From UBA1794 sp964439955 (lineage in GTDB: Bacteria > Bacteroidota > Bacteroidia > Bacteroidales > Bacteroidaceae), in assembly GCA_964439955.1 (NCBI GenBank), contig CAYTPX010000009.1, positions 1-64,000 on the forward strand: a stretch of DNA of 64,000 nucleotides, in the 5' to 3' direction. Position 1 is the stretch's first letter. The number at the start of each line of letters is the position of its first letter. The translations under genes and the position numbers were made by a program. The notes under the pieces are model-generated. The model saw only the letters and a program-made list of their open reading frames with translations. It was not told where the DNA came from and ran no database searches. Shown here one piece after another: positions 33,691 to 41,416 of the stretch.

Positions 33691-34071
33691 TCATCGCTCG
33701 GCCTCCATTTCGACTTCAAAATAAGTATTTTCCCACTTACAAACCTTCTGGGTAACCAAATCTATCCCCCAAGCCAATATATTGAAAAGGTTAAGGCATG
33801 CGATGGGATTGAAGGTCGCGTCCAGAAGAAGCGGCGTAGGCCTATAACCTTCTTTTTTGGCTATCAGCTCCTTGGACGATATCTTCTTGCGCAACCGCAC
33901 CGAAGTCTCGCCACTCTTCCCGATAGTGGCAATCTTTCTCCCGTTGTCGTAAATCCGGATTCCCTCTTCCCCTACAAACGTGACATTCTGACGCGCGCTT
34001 GTAAAAATAGTGCAGCAAGAGGAAAAGAAAAGGGGTGCAAACAACACCACCAAAAAGGCTTTCTTTTTCAT
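33691..34071 (-). CDS. Small lipoprotein of unknown function
   Basis: 126 aa. A lipoprotein signal (MKKKAFLVVLFAPLFFSSCC) is followed by TIFTSARQNVTFVGEEGIRIYDNGRKIATIGKSGETSVRLRKK, a short beta-rich segment like the P-loop-free PEGA-type lipoproteins of Bacteroidetes, and a hydrophobic patch near the C-terminus (CLNLFNILAWGIDLVTQ). A good Shine-Dalgarno (AAAGGAG) lies 8 nt before ATG 34071, which fixes the start. It is coupled to the 32-aa lipoprotein downstream and preceded by a highly structured leader or RNA. Confidence 0.72.
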   Translation of the reverse strand: MKKKAFLVVLFAPLFFSSCCTIFTSARQNVTFVGEEGIRIYDNGRKIATIGKSGETSVRLRKKISSKELIAKKEGYRPTPLLLDATFNPIACLNLFNILAWGIDLVTQKVCKWENTYFEVEMEAER

Positions 34072-34171
34072 ATAACTACTCCTTTGGTTAAACATATAAG
34101 GTTTCAACAATGCCGTTTCCCGGGGGCGGCAACCTACGTTTAAGCAAAGAAGAAGCGCAGGCACCACCCTA

Positions 34172-34295
34172 CGCTGTCCGGGCTCACCACAAGCCACAAT
34201 CCTTTAGGGAGAAGCCTGCGCCATTAAAGCGCACAGCTTCTCAACAAGGATTGTCATAGCTCGTTTGCAGTTCCAAGGTGGTGATTCGGACAGCG
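34172..34295 (-). ncRNA. Rod-like structured RNA candidate (6S-like shape, or leader of the lipoprotein operon)
   Basis: Nested complementary arms are CGCTGTCCG (34172-34180) with CGGACAGCG (34287-34295), CACCAC (34185-34190) with GTGGTG (34278-34283), ACAATCCTT (34196-34204) with AAGGATTGT (34246-34254), GAGAAGC (34209-34215) with GCTTCTC (34236-34242), and TGCGC with GCGCA around loop CATTAAA. An asymmetric bulge of about 23 nt lies on one side. The long rod with an internal bubble resembles 6S RNA, but no sequence match is claimed. The minus strand is favoured because the -7 box and the downstream lipoprotein gene are on that strand. Confidence 0.4.
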
Positions 34296-34312
34296 GTTGA
34301 GCTATATTTCAG

Positions 34313-34344
34313 AAAAAGCCGCACCGCCACACGAGGCGATGCGG
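34313..34344 (-). terminator. Terminator-like hairpin upstream of the structured RNA
   Basis: On the minus strand CCGCATCGCC and GGCGGTGCGG (one G-U pair) form a stem with a 6-nt loop, followed by CTTTTTC. It either ends read-through from rpoN or is an attenuator just after the -7 box at 34348-34355. Confidence 0.6.
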
Positions 34345-34443
34345 GTGCAAAGGTAAGTAAAATCCTGTATCAAATTAAGAAACAGCCCCGGAATCTTACC
34401 ACAAAAAGCCCCTGCCTGCCCATGAGGTTGCGCTGCACACGGC

Positions 34444-34507
34444 AAAAATCCTTGGCGCTTTCCGGGAAAAGTTGCATGGCTTTTCGGGGAAAGCGCCAAG
34501 GATTTTT
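34444..34507. repeat. Dispersed palindromic repeat forming a perfect 19-bp hairpin
   Basis: AAAATCCTTGGCGCTTTCC (34445-34463) pairs perfectly with 34488-34506. Another unit (GGGAAAAGTTGCATGGCTTT) forms the loop. U-tracts on both strands make it a likely bidirectional terminator for rpoN. Confidence 0.85.
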
Positions 34508-34532
34508 CTGGCGATACGGGACGCGGCCACCG

Positions 34533-36056
34533 CTACCGCTTGCGCAGGCGGGCAACGGGTATCTGCATCTGCATCCTATACTTGGCCACGGTGCGCCGGG
34601 CCAAGGGGTAGCCTTTTTGCTGGAGCAGGGCGCACAGTTCCTCATCGGTAAGCGGATGGCTCTTGTCCTCTTGGTCGATGTGTTCTTTCAGTATGCGCCG
34701 TATTTCGCGCGAGGTGGTCTCTTCCCCGCTTTCGAGCGTATAGCCGTCGGTAAAGAAATGCTTGAGTGAATAGAGCCCGTAGGGTGTCTGCACCCACTTG
34801 CTGTTGCTCACGCGGGAAATGGTGGAGATGTCGAGCCCGGTGCGCTGTGCCACGTCGCGCAACGTCATGGGGCGAAGCAGGCTTTCATCCCCCTCGCGGA
34901 AGAAGGAGGCCTGCAGGTCCACGATGGCCCTCATGGTGGAGAGCAGCGTCTGGCGCCGCTGTTGGACAGCACTGATAAAGCCTTTTGCACTTTCCACCTT
35001 CTGCTTGAGAAACAGGAGGGCATCGCGCCGTGGGCCGGCAGCCGTGGCACGGGCGGAAGAGGCGCGTTCCTCGTCCTGGAGCATGCGGACGTATTCGGCA
35101 TTGACGGCCAGCCGGGGGATGCGTTGGTCGTTAAGGCTTACCTGGAGGCTGCCGTCTTCTTCACCGACCTCGACGATGAAGTCCGGGACAATAGCCTGTG
35201 CCGCCTTCCCGGGGGCTTCCCCCAAGGCGTTCCCCGGGCGGGGATTGAGGCGCGTAATCTCCTCGTATGCCGCCTCGGCCTCTTGCGGCGTGATGCCAAG
35301 GCGCTGGGCGATGAGGTCGGTACGCCTGCGGGTAAACTCGGGATAGCAGCGGTTGAGTATCGTTTCGGCCGTGGCACGCTGGGGCGTCCGGGGCAGGCGG
35401 CGGAGCTGGAGCTGGAGGCACTCGCGCAAGTCGCGTGCCGCCAGGCCGGGCGGGTCGAAGTCTTGGAGGACGCGCAATGCCTGGAGCAGTTCTTCTTCCG
35501 TGGCGTCGATGCCCATGTAGATGGCCAACTCGTCGGCTATCTCGCCAAGCGGCTTGCGCAGGAGGCCGTCGTCGTCGAGCGAGCCTATGAGGTATTCGGC
35601 CAACTGCCTCTGCTTGGGGGAAAGCGTCCGCTCGCCCAGCTGTTCGGTGAGCAGCTCATAGAACGAAGAGGCCTCGGAGAAAGGGATATCCTCGGCGCGC
35701 GTGGGCGCAACGCCAGTGGCTTGCCGGAGTTTGTAGGGGGGGATATCGTCTTCTGTCAGGTAGTCGCCAAGACTGAAATCGGTATCATCGCTGTCGGGCT
35801 CGGGCACTTCGGGACGTATCTCGCCCATGTCTTCCTCGTCGCCCGGTTCGTTTTCCGGCATTTCGTCTGCCGCGTGGAGGGAATCGTCGCGCACTTCCTC
35901 AAGCGCAGGGTTGTCTTGAAGTTCAGCGCGCGTGCGCTCTTCCATTTCCAAGGCAGGCAATTCCAAAAGCCGCACAAGCTGGAGCTGTTGCGGGGACAGG
36001 GTCTGGGTTTGCTGGAGCTTCTGTTGTTGGCCAAGTCGGCTACGGTTCTTTTCCAT
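34533..36056 (-). CDS. rpoN: RNA polymerase sigma-54 factor
   Basis: 507 aa. The Gln-rich region I (LGQQQKLQQTQTLSPQQLQL) binds activators and core. An acidic region II follows (about residues 70-110). The core-binding domain (about 120-320) and the HTH region (TLRDVAQRTGLDISTISRV) lead to the RpoN box ARRTVAKYR near the C-terminus, which reads the -24 element. Start 36056 (MEKNRSRLG) fits the family; a start four codons upstream is possible. It lies 45 nt after the glycyl-radical activase on the same strand, an unusual neighbour. No enhancer-binding activator is seen in the window. Confidence 0.95.
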   Translation of the reverse strand: MEKNRSRLGQQQKLQQTQTLSPQQLQLVRLLELPALEMEERTRAELQDNPALEEVRDDSLHAADEMPENEPGDEEDMGEIRPEVPEPDSDDTDFSLGDYLTEDDIPPYKLRQATGVAPTRAEDIPFSEASSFYELLTEQLGERTLSPKQRQLAEYLIGSLDDDGLLRKPLGEIADELAIYMGIDATEEELLQALRVLQDFDPPGLAARDLRECLQLQLRRLPRTPQRATAETILNRCYPEFTRRRTDLIAQRLGITPQEAEAAYEEITRLNPRPGNALGEAPGKAAQAIVPDFIVEVGEEDGSLQVSLNDQRIPRLAVNAEYVRMLQDEERASSARATAAGPRRDALLFLKQKVESAKGFISAVQQRRQTLLSTMRAIVDLQASFFREGDESLLRPMTLRDVAQRTGLDISTISRVSNSKWVQTPYGLYSLKHFFTDGYTLESGEETTSREIRRILKEHIDQEDKSHPLTDEELCALLQQKGYPLARRTVAKYRMQMQIPVARLRKR

Positions 36057-36101
36057 AAGGCGCGGCACATATTGGGAAAGGGGACATGCGGGAAAGGAGG
36101 G

Positions 36102-37016
36102 TCAGCCGCCAAAACCCACGTTCAAGCCCCGTTCGGTGAATATTTGGACTGCTAACTCTTTTTCCTCCTCGCCGGGCTCGCCCATCAGTCTCTTCTTGGG
36201 ATTGTAGACTGTGCCCAGCTTCTCGTGTTTCATACGCCCGATGTCGTGATAGAGAAGCAGGTCCACTTTTTTCTCTTCCCACGGGAGGGAAGCGAGGAAA
36301 TCGGCTGCACGGCTCAGGTTTTCACCATCGGAATTGACACTGTGTATCAAGGGAATACGTATCCAGAAGCGTTTTCCCAACTCTGCTATCAGGCGTATAT
36401 TGGAAAGGATGCGGTCGTTATACACGCCCGTGTAGGAGTAATGTTTCGAACGATCCATCAGTTTGAGGTCGACGAGGAAGAGATCGCACTCTTGGGCTAC
36501 GGACTCTACGACGCGGGGTGCGGCGTAAAGGGTCGTATCGACTGCGCGATGGATATCCAACTTACCGCAACGGCGTAGCATCTCGAGCAGGAATTCATGG
36601 TGGAGCAAGGGTTCGCCACCACAAAACGTGACGCCGCCTTGGGATTGGTCCATGACTTCGGTTTCTTTCTCAATCTCTTTCATTAGCTGGTCATAAGTAT
36701 ATTCCTTCCCGGACATCTCGATTGCCAAAGAAGGGCACACCTCAGCACATTTCCCGCATACGACGCAACGGGTGGTATCGCATACGATACCGTCACGCGT
36801 CAGTGCCAAAGCCTTTTGCGGGCAGGCTTGCACGCAGCTTTGGCAACCAATACATTTTTTCTTCGTATAAAGCCGCTGCACCTCGGAAGAGATTCCTTCA
36901 GGATTGTGGCACCAAACACAATGCAGCGGACAGCCTTTCATGAAAAGGGTTATACGTATGCCGGGGCCGTCGTTTATGGAATAACGCTTTATATCGAACA
37001 GTAATGCCTTTGACAT
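36102..37016 (-). CDS. Glycyl-radical enzyme activating protein (radical SAM, with ferredoxin-type clusters), HypE-like
   Basis: 304 aa. The radical SAM motif is CPLHCVWC (CX3CX2C, near residue 30). An inserted ferredoxin module supplies two [4Fe-4S] sites: CIGCQSCVQACP and CVVCGKCAEVCP. VTFCGGEPLL and the strand/helix pattern complete the partial barrel. Such activases use S-adenosylmethionine to place the glycyl radical on their partner, here the dehydratase-type protein encoded immediately upstream (158-nt spacer with a hairpin). It requires anaerobic conditions. Confidence 0.92.
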   Translation of the reverse strand: MSKALLFDIKRYSINDGPGIRITLFMKGCPLHCVWCHNPEGISSEVQRLYTKKKCIGCQSCVQACPQKALALTRDGIVCDTTRCVVCGKCAEVCPSLAIEMSGKEYTYDQLMKEIEKETEVMDQSQGGVTFCGGEPLLHHEFLLEMLRRCGKLDIHRAVDTTLYAAPRVVESVAQECDLFLVDLKLMDRSKHYSYTGVYNDRILSNIRLIAELGKRFWIRIPLIHSVNSDGENLSRAADFLASLPWEEKKVDLLLYHDIGRMKHEKLGTVYNPKKRLMGEPGEEEKELAVQIFTERGLNVGFGG

Positions 37017-37079
37017 ATTCCTTTATAATTATGTCCTTTCGGTCTTGTGTGAATAAAAAGGGCTGAAAAACCATTAGAC

Positions 37080-37131
37080 AAGGAGCGGAAGAGGTTGCGC
37101 CCTAATTGGCTTCCCCAATCTTCCGCTCCTT
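37080..37131 (-). terminator. 13-bp hairpin between the glycyl-radical enzyme and its activase
   Basis: AAGGAGCGGAAGA (37080-37092) pairs perfectly with TCTTCCGCTCCTT (37119-37131). The tract after it on the minus strand is only weakly T-rich, so it may act as a partial terminator or RNA-stability element that lowers activase expression relative to the enzyme. Confidence 0.6.
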
Positions 37132-37174
37132 CTTACCAAGTACAGGAAATATCTATTCCCAAAAGAGATACGTC

Positions 37175-39616
37175 TTAAATTGACTCGTTCTCCGTACGGG
37201 CGATTATGTCGTCCTGTAAGTCATCGTCCATATCGTTGAAGTAATCGCTATATCCGGCTACGCGTACCAGCAAGTCACGGTAATCTTCCGGCGATTTCTG
37301 CGCAGCGTGGAGCGTGGCCGTGTCCACGATATTGAACTGCACATGATGGCCTCCCATGGCAAAATAGGAACGGATAAGGCTTGCGAGCTTGCGGATATCC
37401 TCGTCACGCTTCAACAAGCTGGGCAGGAAACGCATGTTAAGCAACGTACCGCCGCTCTTCACCTGGTCGAGCTTGCCCATGGATTTGATAACGGCCGAAG
37501 GCCCGTGCGTATCGGAGCCCTGCGCGGGCGAAGTACCGTCGCTGAGCGAACGGCCAGCGAGACGCCCGTCGGGCATAGCACCCGTAACCTTTCCGAAATA
37601 CACATGGCAGGTAGTGGACAACATGTTCATGTGGAAACACTCACCGCGGGTATTGGGAATACCGTCGATGGCCTCATAAAGGTCGTCATACACCTGCACG
37701 GCAATCGCATCAGCGTAGGGGTCGTCGTTTCCGAAGAACGGGGTATGGTTGATGATATACTGGCGCATCTTCTCTTCCCCTTCGAAGTTCTTATCAATGG
37801 CCTGCAACATCTGCTCCATCGTAAAGGTATGCTCCTCGAAAACGTGCTTCTTCAACGAGCTCAAGCTGTTGGAAATAGAACCCAACCCGGTACATTGTAT
37901 GTAATTTGTATTGTACCGGGGGCCTGCGTCGTAGTAGTCTCTCCCCTTTTCGATGCAGTCGTCAATAAAAAGGGAAAGGAATGTGGCCGGGAAGTACTTG
38001 GCAAAACAACGATCGATATAGTTGCTTACCTTAGTCTTCATGTCCACAAAATAATGGAGCTGGCGCTTATAGGCAGCATACAACTCATCATAGGATTTGA
38101 ACCCGCGCGGATCGCCCGTTTGGAGGCCGATTTGCAAACCGCTGCGGGGATCCAAGCCATTGTGGAGGGTGAGTTCCAAGATTTTCACCGTGTTCAGGTA
38201 GCCCGTCAATACATAGGCTTCCTTTCCAAAAGCACCCACTTCGATGCAACCCGAGCATCCGCCTTCGCGCGCATCCTTGAGGCTCTTTCCTTGGCGCATC
38301 AGTTCTTGGATATACACGTCAGGGTTAAATACCGAAGGGTAGCCATGCCCTTGGCGGATGATGCGGCATCCGGCTTGGAGGAAGCGTTCGGGAGTTACGG
38401 AACTGATGTGAAGCGCGCTTCCCGGCTGGAGCAAATGGAGTTCCTCTATGATCTCGAGCATAATATAGGAAACCTCGTTCACCCCATTGCTCCCGTCGGC
38501 CTTCACACCGCCGATGTTCAAATTAGTGAAGTCATTATAGGTCCCGCTCTCTTTGGCCGAGATACCTACTTTGGGCGGGGCGGTATGGTTGTTCACCTTT
38601 ATCCAGAAACAGCAAAGGAGTTCTTTGGCTTGATCGCGGGTTAGCGTCCCGGCGGCCACTTCCTGCTCGTAGAACGGGGCCAAGTGCTGGTCGAAATGTC
38701 CCGGGTTCATGGCATCCCATCCGTTCAACTCCGTAATAGTCCCCAGATGCACGAACCAATACATCTGCACAGCTTCCCAGAAAGTGCGGGGAGCATGGGC
38801 AGGCACCCAACGGCACACCTCAGCTATCTTCAGCAACTCTTCCTTGCGCTTGGGGTCTCCCTCTTCGGCAGCCATTTTTTCCGCCAGCTCGGCATGACGC
38901 TCCGCAAAGAGGATAGCCGCATCGCAGCTGATCGACATGCCGCGGAGTTCGTCTTGCTTGTCGGTAGCCAAGGGGTCGTTGATGAAATCGAGGCTCTCCA
39001 GCTTCTTGTTGATTTTCTCTTTCAGGTCGAGCAGGCCATACTGGTAGACTTTCGCGTCGAGCGCGGTATGCCCCGCGGCACGTTGCTCCATAAATTCCGT
39101 GAAGACCCCATTTTCATAAGCCACCCGCCATTCGTGGGGCACATGGCTAAAAATACGCTCACGTTGCGTGCGCCCTTTCCAATAAGGGATTACCTCGCGT
39201 TCGTAAGTATCGATGTCTTCTTGGCTGATAGTATAGTTCTGCAGCTTGCGCGTATTCAGCACGTGCAAGTCTTCCACGCTGTGGCAGGTCAGTTCCGGGA
39301 AAGTGGGGACACACTTGGGCTTCGGCCCGCGCTCACCCACGATTAGTTCATCCTTACCTATATATATAGTCTTGCGCCTGCACAGCTCATAGAAGTTCAT
39401 GGCACGCAACACGGGGATGGGGTATTTGCCGTAGTTCTCCTTGTAAAACTCCGTCTCAATCAACGCGCGCTCAATGGACAACGAGGGCTGGGCCTCATAC
39501 GATTCCTTGCGCAAACGCTTGATGCGGTCGTTCATACCGAGTTCATTCTCAGGATGGAGCAGTTCGAAATTCGAAGTACTCTTAGGTGCTCTTTGAGCGG
39601 TTGTTATAGTTGTCAT
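37175..39616 (-). CDS. hypD: Glycyl-radical enzyme, trans-4-hydroxy-L-proline dehydratase type (HypD)
   Basis: 813 aa. The active-site Cys lies in GGCSGCIEVGAFGKEAYVL (near residue 430) and the glycyl-radical loop is VRVAGYSDYF near the C-terminus. From memory, the whole protein follows clostridial HypD closely: MNDRIKRLRKESYEAQPSLS, LIVGERGPKPK, FTEFMEQRAAGHT and ICHVYFGKVTGA-type blocks. HypD removes water from trans-4-hydroxyproline to give pyrroline-5-carboxylate. Other PFL-like dehydratases are less likely but not excluded without substrate-residue alignment. A consensus promoter lies about 235 nt upstream, giving a long leader. proC, the next pathway step, is at 59082. Confidence 0.85.
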   Translation of the reverse strand: MTTITTAQRAPKSTSNFELLHPENELGMNDRIKRLRKESYEAQPSLSIERALIETEFYKENYGKYPIPVLRAMNFYELCRRKTIYIGKDELIVGERGPKPKCVPTFPELTCHSVEDLHVLNTRKLQNYTISQEDIDTYEREVIPYWKGRTQRERIFSHVPHEWRVAYENGVFTEFMEQRAAGHTALDAKVYQYGLLDLKEKINKKLESLDFINDPLATDKQDELRGMSISCDAAILFAERHAELAEKMAAEEGDPKRKEELLKIAEVCRWVPAHAPRTFWEAVQMYWFVHLGTITELNGWDAMNPGHFDQHLAPFYEQEVAAGTLTRDQAKELLCCFWIKVNNHTAPPKVGISAKESGTYNDFTNLNIGGVKADGSNGVNEVSYIMLEIIEELHLLQPGSALHISSVTPERFLQAGCRIIRQGHGYPSVFNPDVYIQELMRQGKSLKDAREGGCSGCIEVGAFGKEAYVLTGYLNTVKILELTLHNGLDPRSGLQIGLQTGDPRGFKSYDELYAAYKRQLHYFVDMKTKVSNYIDRCFAKYFPATFLSLFIDDCIEKGRDYYDAGPRYNTNYIQCTGLGSISNSLSSLKKHVFEEHTFTMEQMLQAIDKNFEGEEKMRQYIINHTPFFGNDDPYADAIAVQVYDDLYEAIDGIPNTRGECFHMNMLSTTCHVYFGKVTGAMPDGRLAGRSLSDGTSPAQGSDTHGPSAVIKSMGKLDQVKSGGTLLNMRFLPSLLKRDEDIRKLASLIRSYFAMGGHHVQFNIVDTATLHAAQKSPEDYRDLLVRVAGYSDYFNDMDDDLQDDIIARTENESI

Positions 39617-39642
39617 AATTTTAAGATGCAATACTTGATTGG

Positions 39643-39691
39643 AAAAGGGGCGGCACTTTCCGGGAAAACCGCTCCCGTTTTCCGGTGAAAG
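39643..39691. repeat. Dispersed palindromic repeat, 2 units, in the hypD leader
   Basis: GGAAAAGGGGCGGCACTTTCC and GGGAAAACCGCTCCCGTTTTCC, about 27 nt upstream of the hypD start. Confidence 0.75.
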
Positions 39692-39851
39692 ATTTGGGTG
39701 GAATTAAAGAAACAGATACCCGCCCACGGGGAAGACCCGCAGGAGCGGTTGCCTGCATCATGCTAAAAATAAAAAATCAGGCAATTATACAACTTCCTAT
39801 AGCAATGATTCGTATACATAAGGCAAAGGACTTTTACCCCTAATACGGAAG

Positions 39852-39883
39852 CAAAGATACGGCCAGTGCGGGTTTCCTCCAAA
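39852..39883 (-). promoter_or_regulatory. Promoter of the hypD operon
   Basis: On the minus strand TTTG (complement of 39880-39883) and TATCTTTG (complement of 39852-39859) are separated by exactly 20 nt. Confidence 0.75.
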
Positions 39884-40096
39884 TTTTGTACGGGAAAACG
39901 ACGGGCAAGTCCTGCTTTTTCACTCTTTTTTCACCGTTTTCCTGCCAAATGGACGCCCCGGCAATCCGTTTGTCCCGCACAGCGGTTTCCCCAACCATTC
40001 CCCACCCCGCCGGGCAACCCACAAGACAAGCCGCCGACCCCCAAAGGAAGAAAGGCAAAGGGAAGGTGCTAAAAAAAACAATCATAAAAACCTTTC

Positions 40097-40128
40097 TTTG
40101 CTTATGTGGGGATAAAAACGTACTTTTG
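40097..40128 (+). promoter_or_regulatory. Promoter of the dxr-rseP operon
   Basis: TTTG (40097-40100) and TACTTTTG (40121-40128) are separated by 20 nt. The dxr ATG follows 29 nt later. Confidence 0.75.
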
Positions 40129-40157
40129 TGCGCAAAATAGGGAAACGCGCACCAACC

Positions 40158-41342
40158 ATGACCCCATCCAGACGCAAGCGTATCGCAATCTTAGGTTCCA
40201 CGGGCAGCATAGGCACGCAGGCCTTGCAAGTTATCGCACAACACCCCGACCGATATGAAGCCTACGTCTTGACGGCGTCACGCAGCGTAGACCTGCTCAT
40301 CGGGCAAGCCCGCCGTTTCCTGCCCGAGGCGGTCGTGATAGCCAACGAGGCATACTATCCCCGCCTCAAGGAAGCACTCTGCGACTTGCCCATCAAGGTG
40401 TACGCAGGAAAGGCGGCATTGGCACAAGTCGTGACAGACGGGGCGATAGACATCGTACTTACCGCCATGGTAGGCTACGCGGGACTCGAGCCCACCATGG
40501 CCGCGCTACGCTCCGGGAAGACCATCGCTTTGGCCAACAAGGAAACGCTTGTCGTGGCCGGGGAGCTAATCAACGAACTCGCGCTGCGGCACAACGCGCC
40601 CATCATTCCGGTCGATTCTGAACATTCGGCTATTTTCCAATGCCTCGTGGGCGAGGCTGGCAACGAAATCGAAAAGCTGGTCATCACCGCCAGCGGAGGC
40701 CCTTTCCGCAACCGCACGCGCGAGGAGCTGGCTACCGCCACCAAAGAGCAAGCCTTGCGGCATCCAAATTGGAAAATGGGGGCGAAAATCACCATTGACT
40801 CGGCTTCGATGATGAACAAAGGCTTCGAAATGATCGAGGCCAAGTGGCTTTTTGGCGTGAAACCCGCCCAGATAGAGGCCGTGGTACACCCCCAAAGCAT
40901 CATCCATTCCATGGTACAATTCACGGACGGGGCGGTCAAGGCCCAAATGGGCACGCCCGACATGCGCTTGCCCATCCAATACGCGTTATCCTACCCCGAC
41001 CGGCTTCCCTCGCCCGACTGCGGGCGTGTCGATTTCCCCGCGTTGGGTTCGCTCACCTTCGAGCGTCCCGACCTAGAACGGTTCCGCAACTTGGCATTAG
41101 CCATGGAAGCAATGGAAAAAGGGGGCAATCTCCCTTGCATCTTGAACGCCGCAAACGAAATCGTGGTCGATGCCTTCCTCCACGACCGCATCGGTTTCTT
41201 GCAAATGAGCGACGTAGTGGAGCAAACCATGCGGCACGCCCCCTTCATAGCCAAGCCGTCCTATGAAGACTACGTGGCCACCGACGCCGAAGCGCGCCGC
41301 ATCGCCATGGAGATAGCCGATACTTATACCAAGAAACACTGA
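40158..41342 (+). CDS. dxr: 1-deoxy-D-xylulose-5-phosphate reductoisomerase
   Basis: 394 aa. Second step of the MEP isoprenoid pathway: converts DXP to MEP with NADPH. The NADPH-binding motif is ILGSTGSIGTQALQVI at the N-terminus. PVDSEHSAIFQCL holds the metal-binding Asp and Glu, SGGPFRNRT and MGAKITIDSASMMNKGFEMIEA are family blocks, and ALSYPDRLPS lies in the C-terminal part. Start 40158 (MTPSRRKR) follows the promoter directly. rseP follows after 74 nt, an order often seen in Bacteroidales. Confidence 0.97.
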   Translation: MTPSRRKRIAILGSTGSIGTQALQVIAQHPDRYEAYVLTASRSVDLLIGQARRFLPEAVVIANEAYYPRLKEALCDLPIKVYAGKAALAQVVTDGAIDIVLTAMVGYAGLEPTMAALRSGKTIALANKETLVVAGELINELALRHNAPIIPVDSEHSAIFQCLVGEAGNEIEKLVITASGGPFRNRTREELATATKEQALRHPNWKMGAKITIDSASMMNKGFEMIEAKWLFGVKPAQIEAVVHPQSIIHSMVQFTDGAVKAQMGTPDMRLPIQYALSYPDRLPSPDCGRVDFPALGSLTFERPDLERFRNLALAMEAMEKGGNLPCILNAANEIVVDAFLHDRIGFLQMSDVVEQTMRHAPFIAKPSYEDYVATDAEARRIAMEIADTYTKKH

Positions 41343-41416
41343 CAACAACAATAAAAAGGAATCCCGCAAGACCCGCGCCAAGCGGGCAAGACAACTTAAA
41401 CAGCAAATAACCGCAC

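Larger units (their letters stand above)
34072..34532. other. Region between rpoN and the lipoprotein gene: structured RNA, terminators, repeat
   Basis: It contains a rod-like structured segment (34172-34295), a terminator-like hairpin (34313-34344), a minus-strand -7 box CAAAGGTA at 34348-34355 and a repeat-derived hairpin (34445-34506). No protein gene is seen. Confidence 0.6.
39617..40157. other. Divergent intergenic region with two consensus promoters and a long hypD leader
   Basis: No gene seen. The hypD promoter is at 39852-39883 (minus) and the dxr promoter at 40097-40128 (plus). The hypD leader (about 230 nt) has a repeat copy and a possible stem GCAGG/CCTGC near 39740-39756. Confidence 0.65.

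Noticed and set aside
34150..34220. RNase P RNA fragment (GTCCGGGCTC resembles a conserved P RNA block)
   Set aside because: Only this short stretch matches; other conserved RNase P RNA elements are absent and the segment is too short.
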